A DNA stretch of 64,000 bases from Durusdinium trenchii (lineage: Eukaryota > Sar > Dinophyceae > Suessiales > Symbiodiniaceae): the NCBI GenBank assembly GCA_963970005.1, contig CAXAMN010021361.1, positions 2,151,723 through 2,215,722 of the forward strand, in the 5' to 3' direction. Made by a program: the position numbers and the translations under genes. Of the stretch, positions 50,088-60,300 are shown piece after piece (positions within the stretch are counted from its first letter, which is position 1; every line of letters begins with the position of its first letter). The notes under the pieces are model-generated. The model worked only from the letters and a program-made list of their open reading frames with translations. It made no database searches and had not been told where the DNA came from.

Positions 50088-50968
50088 CCGCCTTCCAGCA
50101 CCAGCCATCACCTAGCTGTTCACATCTTCCTTCCTTCCTTGATTCCTTCCTTCCTTCCTTCGTTCCTAGATATTCATGGCCTCAGCTGTCCAACTTACAT
50201 CAACTTACTCACACTGGCAGCGTCTGGTCAGCGTTTGTCTGACTTCGCTTCATCTGACCCTGACTGGTCCTGTCTTCACTCATGGTCATGATCCGAGTGG
50301 CCGATGGACTCCGAGGCGGTCCAAATCATCGTGATCTGAGCAAAGAGCAAAGATGGTTTCGACGTTTTCGCGATGACCGAAGGGTCATTGAAACACCTGG
50401 ACCTACGACCACCTACACGCATACGATCTGATGGGCTGAACTGCGCAACGCTCTCATCTTGAAACCTGCACAGCCTGAAAGCTAAACAATCATCGCACCA
50501 AGCCCATGCAAACGTCCTTGAATGATGTGGGATGCAACGGAAACAATATAGTATATATATATATATATACTGGTATTATATATGATTATATAACTTAAAA
50601 CACGCACACACCGTGGTGCGAGTCTATGTCGCTTCGCAGTGTCTTCATTGGTCGCGCAAGATCATCCTAGCGTTCCTAGCATACTCTTGCCCTGAAACAA
50701 AAGCCACACCTGCAAAGAGTACGTGCTGTGAGTTGAGTGAACAAAAACAAGAAGAGCTCAGTACAATGGTTTGGGTTCTGATTCTATGTGTGAAACTCGG
50801 TTGATCACCCAGCCAGGTCTTTCCTGCGTAGGGCTTACGTAATCCGTGACGTCTCGCTCCTCGACTCACACGCGGCTAAGCCACTCCGCACCGTCCTAAG
50901 AGTCTCCAACACATGTAAAACTGTGGCGAATGAACCAGGACCTTTGCCATAGGGAACCAGGACTCTGT

Positions 50969-51004
50969 ACTATGGCCATTCCAGCTCAAGGCCATTCCAG
51001 CTCA
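50969..51004 (+). other. Possible degenerate spliced-leader relic, tandem
   Basis: GGCCATTCCAGCTCAAG (50974-50990) is followed at once by GCCATTCCAGCTCA (50991-51004). Aligned to the 3' part of the dinoflagellate spliced leader (TAGCCATTTTGGCTCAAG), 14 of 18 bases agree and all differences are transitions; over 21 bases 15 agree, again only transitions. Dinoflagellate genes that passed through mRNA often keep tandem truncated leader relics just 5' of the gene, and this lies about 35-70 bases before the methyltransferase ATG. A single match of this quality is expected by chance about once per 100 kb, so position and tandem layout carry the argument. Confidence 0.35.
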
Positions 51005-51038
51005 TATCCAATATGTGACCCCCCCCCCACCAAATGCA

Positions 51039-53991
51039 ATGGTGCGATCTCGGAGCAGATCTCGAGAAAGAGTTGCTGGTACTGGAGGTCCCCAAGCTGC
51101 CACTAATCAATTTTCTTTTTGGTGGCTGCCAGTGTTTTTTCATACTATGCAAAACTTACTTTAAACGCAAAACACCGGCCCCCCCTCAGGCAGGGTGGAG
51201 GTGGACACCTCCAGTGATGAAACTTCTTCGTCTTCAGATTCAGGTTCTGTCACTGATGAGGGGTCAAAGGATGAGTACTCCCGTGACGAGAACGGTGCAT
51301 CCGAAGAGTCCCTGGTTGGCTCATTGAGCCCCATCCGAACTGCTGCCAGGTTTTTGTGTCTTGGTTGGGCATCATCATTTTCCACATCACGTTTAACTAA
51401 TAACATTCCTTTTAGTTGACTGCTTTCAATCCACCGCACCCCTCATCTGCAACTTTTTCCATTCAAGGCGTGGACAGCCAGTCGGGTGCAGCACTACTTC
51501 CTGGAGGAGCAAATCAGGCATGTGCATAACTGGGGCTATGACATGGTGGTGAAAGCAGGCAGGAGTGGACAAAAGCTGGTGGTCCAAGCTAAAAGAGTAT
51601 AACATAGTAAAAATTAGTAAGTTGTTTTTCCACAATGATCATCAGCATTCCCAAACAATCCCCAGGTATGAAAGAATTCTTCGAGGTGATGCACCCCCCA
51701 CACTTGATGAGTGATTGCAGTGGGGCTGAGGGTGCCTTCTTTGCCTTGAAAGCAATCAACAAACGGGCTACTCTGGTCTCCTCGTGCCTTTGGATAATAT
51801 AGACTGATTTTCCGTTTGTCCTAATATTTTGTGTCTCCATTTTTGGTACCATGGCAAATTGTTTCAACCATCCCAGGTGTGACTGCGCCGTGGGCCCACT
51901 AAAGTTCATCATTCAGAACTGCAAGCCGAAGCGGAGACTCACCTGAATCTGTTTGGTTTTAGTGATATGTTTTTGGTGTTGATTGGTGTTGGTATTTTTT
52001 GATATTTTCTGTTTAAGGCTTTCAATAAAACATCTAAAGTAAAGTGTCAAACAATGACACCTTGTTGTTCACCAGGATCTTTGGCAACATGGAGAACAGA
52101 AACACCTCGGAGGTTGCTGGACACATCAACACATATTCTTGTGGCTTCCCATGCAAACCGTTTCTTGATGATATTTGGCAATATTGTTTATTGAACAATT
52201 TGACTTAACAGTTATTGCTTTGGGCAATTGCATTCTGGCAGTATCCCTAGTCCCTAGCACTCTGCTAGGTTTTCTACGTTGCACCACGGGAGCCAACTCA
52301 TGAAGGACGCCAACGCTCGCCCCTTCTTCCTGTGCCTCGCTGAGATAGCAAGGAGCAAGCCCAAGGTCGCTCTCCTCGAAAACGTGATGGGGTTGCTGAA
52401 GGTATGGTGCCAGGTGGAGGCAGCGTTACTGCGATTGAAGAAGTATGGGTATATCTTTGGGAAGGCAACTTGGCTATGTCCAAATAACTTGTTGCTTCCA
52501 ATATTTTCTATTTGACCTTATGAAGTTTTCAGTAACTTGTCGGTTTTCAGTCTTTGCTGGTATGTTTAGGTGCGAATAGACCCTATGGAGCTGGGCGATG
52601 TTACCAGGCGGCGGCGTATCTACATCGCTGTCATTCACGAGTCCGTCTTGAGGAGGGGCATCAATTCCAACGCCAGGCTTGAAGAGGAACTGAATAAGAC
52701 CATTGATTCTCTCAAGGTGGTTGGAAAGCCTCCAAACCCGCCCCCCTAGCTCAATTCACATTTGATCCATCAAACTAGATGTAGATTTGGGTCAACACTC
52801 AAAACTCAAGCCATTCAAAGATATTCAAAGGCTTATTTTCCTAAAACCTGACTTGCCCCAAGGTTGCGCTTGCTGTTCCCACGCAACCACCCTGTGGTTG
52901 TGCAAGACTTGAAGGATAGAATGGAGCGCAAACACAACCAGGAGGATGAGAACATCAATCTGACCGTGAAGCCCCTTGCCACACCAAGTATTTGTTGTCC
53001 TTTAAGTTTTCATATGCCATTCCACCCTGAAGCCAACTTTCATTTTGGAATGGCCCAGGCCTCGGAACAAGAAACCAACATGGCCCTCGAAGCACTGGGA
53101 CGTTATGAAAGACTACAAGGTATCTCGGCCATTCTCAAGACATGTGGCACCTTCATTCGCGAGTATGTAGAAGTATCTTGGACTCAACACACTCGGCACT
53201 CAGGTGAATCCCAAGCAAGTGGCAGAGACTTGCAAGGGACAGGAGCTTCAGAAGCTGGTGTCTAACCTGCGGCAACGGCACGCAACTGGTCATTCAATAG
53301 TACCACGTTGTTGTTGATGGTATGACCACACTTTTAAGTCAATGACATCATTCATTGGTGCCCACTGTTCTACTCACTGTTAATCCAAGGCACTTGCCAT
53401 TCTCAAAGCCAGGGGGGTGAAGAGTGGTATCGCAAACTTGTCGCAATCCATCGGGAGACAGGGCTTGACACAACATGTGCCCTGCATGACGCCAAAGGGT
53501 GAGTTCTTCGTGGTGGAGGAAGGGCGCTACATAACAGGCTTGGGTTTGTCATGGGTTGTCAAACAGTGTGGTTTGTTGAAAGAGGGCATTTGTTACATTA
53601 AAGTTCACTAAAGGCAGTTTTCTCACATGTTCATGGTCCCTGTTCAGATGTTGAAAAACTTCTGTTTCAGAGCTTTCCCATTGGGCGCCTTGACTTGGCA
53701 CACGTGACCAAGAGAGATGCTTGGTTGTCACAATTATTTGTCTCAATCATTTTCAATCACCCCTGGTTCAATCATGTTTGCTCCACCATTTCTATGGACC
53801 TGCTTGATTTCAATCATGTTGGTTCTCGGACTAAGGAGCTGGAAGATCTAGCTGGAAACAGCATGAACGTTCGCGCTGCCGCGGCAGGATGGATCGCCCT
53901 TTTTGCATGTGTAGATGTTTGGCGATGGAATGCGGTGGCCACAACCAAAGAGGATAGCCACCCGCTGTTGCCACAAGCCCTTCCCTCTTGA
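51039..53991 (+). CDS. C5-cytosine DNA methyltransferase, about twelve exons
   Basis: Would transfer methyl from S-adenosylmethionine to C5 of cytosine in DNA. Likely start ATG 51039 (MVRSRSRSRERVA). Exons as read: start exon near 51039-51090; acidic Ser-rich 51190-51349; 51468-51594; 51666-51775; 51878-51933; 52076-52159; 52269-52464; 52570-52716; 52864 to about 53119 and beyond; 53413-53543; 53671-53715; 53836-53991 (TGA). Motifs in order: I, DCSGAEGAFFALKAI (51713 on); IV, SCGFPCKP|FS with the catalytic Cys, split by an intron (52159/52269); VI, ENV (52378-52386); VIII-like RRRRIYIAVIH (52609 on); IX region SQSIGRQ...PCMTPKGEFF (53440 on); X, LAGNSMNVRA (53848 on). All key residues are present. 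Donors needed are GT, GC (52465) and GA (51595, 51934, 53716). Two junctions (51775/51878, 52716/52864) keep frame only if one G of the acceptor AGG is removed. The exact exons between 53060 and 53413 are unsettled. Subfamily unknown. Confidence 0.82.
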
Positions 53992-54285
53992 CTGCTGCTG
54001 GCTGAATAATAGTTTTATTCCTCAAGGTTTTGAATTTGGTTTCAGTCTAAGCTAAACCGCATATTAAATCACCGTCAAGGCGAGCATCTTTGAGCTGAAA
54101 TGTTTTGAAATGCCATGTCGTTTTGCAATCACCTCCAGCAAACTGGGAGCTGTTTTTGCAATCAACATACACTAGGCAGTGATGTTACAATATTTAAACT
54201 TCCGAAGTATGACTTTCATAATAAACACTGAACAGCAAGACTTTCATGTTACTTTTCAGTTTTTCTTCACCCTGACTCCCACCAC

Positions 54286-57200
54286 ATGGCCCTGCAACGG
54301 TTTCAAGCCTCGAGCAGCGCTAGCAGCAGTGACGCTAGCAGCACTGGTGGCACCAGCAGCTCTGAAGTGGAGGAACCTCCTGCAAAGCGAGCCAAGCCAA
54401 GGGAGACACTCATCCGAAGCTTGTGCTGGAACCAACTCCAATCCCTTGAGGTGGATGACCAAAGCGCCTTTGACTGTCATTGCAATCTTTGCATCTTTGG
54501 GGCTTTGAGTTTTTCAAGCTGACTCGTTTCCTACTATAAGTATTTGCCCCTTTGTCAATATACACCAGTCAACACAGGTGCTGCTACTACATACCAGACC
54601 CATGGCAAATCTGTGGACCGATTGAAGCTGGCAATGCAGAAGAACTGCTGTCAATCTAGGTGCAAGAGGGGAGTCACTATGAAGATTGTGCTGGCTGTTT
54701 GCATTAGCTTCTGGTCATTGACAAAGGGCGCCCAGGATAGCCTGCTACTTGTCAAACATTATGTAGTCGTTGATAGATGTTGTGTCATGTTGTGTTTTAT
54801 TGTTTGGTATTAGTTGTCTCTGTGTTCCCCACAATCAACTTCTACAATCTCAATGCAGTAATTCAGGCTTTGGTCTTTGCAGAATCCTAACTTCATTGCA
54901 GAGTCGTCCAGTGATGAGGACTCAGAGGCAGAGTGTTCCGGCGATGGGGACTCTGATGGGTCAAGTTGTTCCACATCTAGTTCTTCGAATGGCCCACAGA
55001 AAGGTTCATGGTTTATCCAAGGACACTTGTTCAAGCATAGTTGGTGCTTCAATAGCTTTATTTGCCCAAATATGTTTCACCAATAAGATTGACCACCCAT
55101 GTCCGCCTCTTCCCAACTGGCACGACTTGCTCAGGAATCAAAGTATGCCGTGAGGCATTCATCCAGATCCTTGGCATTGGCAGGGATCGTTTGATTCGCT
55201 GCAGAAAGAGCTTCAGGGGTTTAGACCAGCGGACAATACGAACTTTGGAGAACTTTGGAGTGCAAACTTTTCTGTTTTTTTCATGATGTCTAAGGGTACT
55301 AAACCGTTGTGGGTCTTTTGGGGATGTTCCGTGCAAACCCGCAACTTGGACCTCAGGAGTTCATTGCAATTCATCAAGAGCCGCTTCTTCTGTGCTGGCC
55401 TTTCTGCAAAAGACTTACTTCAGCATTGCAGAGACTTTGCCCCATGAGCCACTTAATATGAAATTTGGACAAGTTGATTTGAACTCCATTTTGCCCCTGG
55501 GGTGTTTGGGTGGTTTTGGTTTTAGACCTCCTAGCTTCCCATATAAGGATGCATTTCAACCCGAAAGAGCGATGGGCTTCTACGGAACAGGGCCGCAAAA
55601 AGCTGGTTGGTGCTTTGATGGAGTACTCATTGCAACCAACTACAGGGATTGGCAACCATGAACCATCCACTTTGCCAAGAAGATATTTGCCTCCTGGGAA
55701 CTACTCAGACCTTTTCCGTTTGTACCAGGCAGAATGCCTTGCGCAGGAAAGGCCAGCTGCAAGCGCTACAACGTTCTTTCGGGTATTGAAATCATCTGGC
55801 TGGAAGTCCAAAATCAAGTTCAGGGGGCAATCAACTCATGCCCAGTGCAAAATCTGCCACAAGCTGAAAAGCGCTGTTCGGAAAGCGAAGGACATCAGTA
55901 GCCATGCAAAGGCAGCAGATTGCTACATGCGCCATCTTGGTGGTATTTTTGCTGATCGGCAAGTGTATGCCCAATTGAAGATCAGAGCCAAGGTGCAACG
56001 GGATATCCTCTGTTGCATCGTGGACAGCATGGACAAATCAAAGTTCCGCCTCCCACGTTTTGCACAAGGGAGGGTTCCAAAACCCTTGGAGAACAAGAAG
56101 AGGCCGGAACTGGAGTTTACAACATGCATCATGCATGGACATTCAGTCAATGTTTTCCTGGCTGATGCTGAGCAAAGCTGTGGTAGTGATTGGTCTCTTG
56201 AAGTCCTATCCCGAAGTTTGGACAACACATTTGCAAGACTTCAGCGTGCCAATGGCTCTTGGCCCAACCACTTGAAGGTCTTCACAGACAACACACCAAA
56301 AGATTCTTGATCGGCTGTAGTTCATCTTTCGAATCTTTCCTCTTATTATCTGTTTTGGTTTTGCCCCAATTGGTGAGCTCAGGAATACCGCAATAGTTAC
56401 ATGGGGCGATACTGTTGCTCCCTCGTGGCATCCCGCCAATTTGCCACTGTATCTCATGAATCACTCTGCGTTGGACACACGCACGAAGATGTCGGTGCCT
56501 AGGCTGAGCTATGCTTTTGGACATTTTACCACCCATCCATCATCCCACCCTGACCGCCTGAACTTAGATGCTTTCTTCGGAATGGTCAGCAAACTCATCC
56601 GCCAAGCAGATGAAGACATGTGTCCCAGCTGAAAAAACAGAACGTCCTTAGTTAGCCGACCAAATCAAAAGGTTGCACTGAAGACAGCCAAGTAAGGCAA
56701 ACTCCAATGGATATTCTCCAGCTCTTTTGACTGTATCAGCACATGTTGATATATGTTTTGTGTGTCATTTTAAACATCAACCTAGTTGTCTTTCTTCATT
56801 TGACTTTCTCACAGCCCAGGTGGCTGAAGGACCGGCTCCAAAACACCTTTCAAAAGTCTGGCTTGGACTTCAACGTTGCATACATCACCAATGTCAGGAA
56901 CTGGTGCGATTCAATGGCCGCTTTCTCTACGCTTGCTGGAGCCTACAAAAAGAGGAAAGATGACACCAAAGAGATCCCTCACAGCTTTACTTTTGCTCGG
57001 CGTGACAGTGCCATGGTTGATTCAAGTTGTCTTGTTTGTTTTTGACAGCTTGAGTTAGTCCTCAAACAAAAAAGCAAACTAGGTATGCCCCAACACTTGG
57101 TGGACCAGGCTGCGAATCATCTTCCACCCCGTTTTGGTGGGACTTCCCCAAATGATGTTTTCCTCATGGTGAAGGGCTTCGTCAGTGACATTGAACTTTG

Positions 57201-57300
57201 TCAAGACATTTTGGTGGTATGGCCTGGGCTTGAAGCTGATACCACTGCAGATGCCCTTCGCAGAATCGCATCAAACCAAGTACCAGGAGAACCAGTCAGA
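54286..57300 (+). CDS. DUF7869-type, DDE-like transposase protein, multi-exon
   Basis: Starts MALQRFQASSS (ATG 54286) 295 bases after the methyltransferase stop. Exons as read: 54286-54463 (GC donor), 54578-54750, about 54883-55003 (acidic Ser-rich), about 55135-55240, about 55390-55470, about 55540-56301 (GA donor), 56383-56494, 56568-56619, 56820-57015, 57083 to about 57300. Seen in order: Cys-rich NCCQSRCKRG...SFWSLTKGAQDSLL; VCREAFIQILGIGRDRL; FSIAETLP; PRRYLPPGNYSDLFRLY; HAQCKICHKLK; IVDSMDKSKFRLPRF (first Asp); FLADAEQS; FTDNTPK|EYRNS (second Asp and Glu, exon junction between Lys and Glu); VGHTHEDVD|AFFGMVSKL; IPHSFTFARRDS; NDVFLMVKGFVSDIEL. This is the pattern I recall for the DUF7869 family, abundant in dinoflagellates and thought to be transposase-like with an RNase H fold; activity is inferred. 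No stop inside the exons, so it may be intact. Where it ends relative to the following exons is uncertain. Confidence 0.75.
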
Positions 57301-57382
57301 AACCAGCCAGTGAGATCCTTTTTGTATATGTTTTTCCTAGCCTGAATCCCCTTGGCTGCAACTCCCCTTGACCCCTGTTCAG

Positions 57383-60300
57383 GAGTTGCAGCATATTTGG
57401 ATGATGATCGAAAGGAGGTTCTCTTGGAAGTGGCATCCTACTTGGAGGACAACTACAGCCACTATGGAAGAGGAATTTTGTACTTGCGGCAACTGGCTGG
57501 TCAGTATGCATTGCCTCGATCTCCAGCGCCACGTATTGAGTTCTTGCTGACACGCCATGCTGGAATACAACGTGGTGCTGTCATTCTTCCCAATGCCGAG
57601 GTTCACACCCTGCACAATATGAGGGTCAGGTTTCATCGTTACCATTGATAGATCAGCGGGGTGGAAAACACCTGTGGGTTTGGGCACCAACTTTTTCAAC
57701 TTTGGTTTAATGAATCTTGACTCAACCTCTTAAAGCCTACAGCATTCCACCCTCAAGCTCAGCAGCCCTAACTTGGCTGCCATGGCTCTGGCAGTGAAGG
57801 TGCCAGTGGATCAGGCAGCGGTGGCATCAGTGAAGGAACACACACCTGCTCTCAAGGCAAAAGAGGTGAAAGTAGCTTGGCCCCGCAAAGCTTAGTTTGA
57901 TGTCAATTGTTATGTTAATTTTCTACTGATGGTCCTAGATGTTTGAGGGTTCCTAGCTTCAAAACAGGGAACCTGGACAGGCAGGGGACTCAGACTTCAG
58001 CATCAAGAAAGCGTTGCTCTCTGCAATGGAGGAGGCAAGGTGAAGTCGGAAAATAATAAGAACTTACTGTGTTCCAAGAACATTCATTTGTTCCAAGCGT
58101 CCCTGCACAAAAAACCCCTGCAGATCACTGCGAAACAAAACATGGGCCAGTGGTTGTGGGACAAGTATGGTACAAGCGAAGGCAAAATCAAGTTTGAAAG
58201 TGTACCTTATCTGAATCTCTGACCTGACTATTTTCCTTTATACTACTTTCCACTCCAAATTTAATTTCCAACTAGTTTATCCCTCTCCAAGTCTTTCACG
58301 CCAAGGACATAATGTCTATCTTCACGATGGACCCTGTGCAGAAGCATGTGGTGAATGAGACAACTCTGGTCCATCTCCGTGGCAGCAGTGTCAAAGGTGC
58401 TTTTCTGGATATATCCAGGTTCTCCTTTGCCGAGAACGCGAAGTTTGGAGAACTGGGGAGGTGGCCAGCAACTCACCAGTTCAGGGCACACTTCCCATCG
58501 TTTATTGAGAATGGGTTTGAAGGCCACAGGGAGCCCTTGGACATCAAGTTCGACACTTCTTGCCTGGATCATACCAGGGCCAGCTACACCATCAAACCCT
58601 TCAGTGTTGGGTACGTTGATGGCCAGAATAAGGCCCTCATCATGCTGTCAGTGCTGGCATTGCTGGTGGAACTTGCAACTCAGTGACTTTAGTAATTGTT
58701 TCTTTCAGTCTTCAGATTCACTTACCCAATGTTGGGTTACTCTCAATGTCAATGTTCAATCATTCATCCATTGTTACCCTGTCAGCTTCAGGAAGTGACC
58801 GCAGAGATGATGGAAGAAGATCCGGCCATGGCAAAGGCAGTGGCATCCATGTTCTACATCAAGTGCAATTTCAAGAAGCATGCTACTTCTGATGGCTTCC
58901 TTTTTGAGACTTTGAGTAGGGGCCCTTAGTTGCCTTAAGTTTTTCTTATTTTTTAAGCTAAGTTCTACCTAAGTTTGATCCTTCGTTCGCCCCTGCGGCC
59001 CAATCAGTCGGAATTTGCCTCAGGCGTGGCAAACAGGACCGCGGAGAAGGTCAAACCAAGTGCCTTAGATTTGCTGCTGCTCTTCAGGGAAAGTGTCAGA
59101 ATAAAGCAAACCTCTGACAGTGCCAAGAAGACATCGCTGAGAGACCTCCTTTTTGCATCAGTGGCTGACTACAACAAATCAGTTGGGAACCACCGGGCCA
59201 CTTGGTGGAAACATCCGTGAAGCAATATGTTATTTTATAGTTTGGAGTTTGGAATATTTTGGAATTAAACATAATGGCTTTATGTGTTTTGTTTTCAACA
59301 TCATTCACTTCACACAGGCATGGCGCGTCTCTGACCCCACACGCCGCCTGATCTACAACCTTCTACGAAGCCCTGTGGGTCTTTGGGATGCTTTGAAGAT
59401 TTGCTACAACGAGAGTAAGCCGCAAGATGCAGGCTCGATTTGTTTGGCTGAAAGGCTGAAAGAAATGATCCTGGTTTGAACCAAATGGTTTAATCACCCT
59501 TATCACAAAGCCCTGACAGCCCTGACCATGGACAACTTGGATGACGACTACTTTGTGGTGGGCAACGAGTTGGTGGAAAGCCCTGATCTCTGGAAGGAGA
59601 TTCAGGCAGGTGGCAAAAATATGCAAAATGATCAAAAGGAATTGGCTTGTTTAAGTTGTTGGTATTTCACCCCAACTAATCTATAATAATAGTAGTTGGT
59701 GATAGTTGGTGATATAATACACATCCCCCTTAAAGTCAAAAACGTTAACCCTCTGCGCACTCCAGACAGTGACGGCTGACGCTGTGGAGCTTTGGTGCGA
59801 CCGGGCTTTAAGCGACTTTGACCGCAAGGTTGGGAAGAATGCCCCTTCCAAGCAGAAGGCCAGCCTTTGTCAAAACAACTTCACTTTCAGAATCAGAACT
59901 TAGAACCACTGTTTAATCACCTTTGAATTTGATGTGTCTCCAATCAATCCCAAACCCAACCCTGCCAGAAATTGGCCCAGCGAGATCAGACAGCGCTGCA
60001 AGAGCTCTTGCAGGTTTGCTGTCTCATGACCTATGTCTGGCCCAAAATCCAGAACTTCTTGGGCAACGGCGAGTTGCTGGATGGCATCATGAACCAGTGG
60101 AAGCTTGGGAACCTTGGATGTGAAATTTTGGAGACGGTGTCAAAAACCATCAAAACCATGTAAATTTGGTCTTAAAATTCCAGAGCTGAGACATGATGTG
60201 GTTTGAAAATTCCACGCCACAAAACCAAGGTTTTTGGTATATATGGACATTTGTTGGGGGGGTGAGTTTGAAAGGTGTGGAATCTCTTTCCCCTTCAAAA

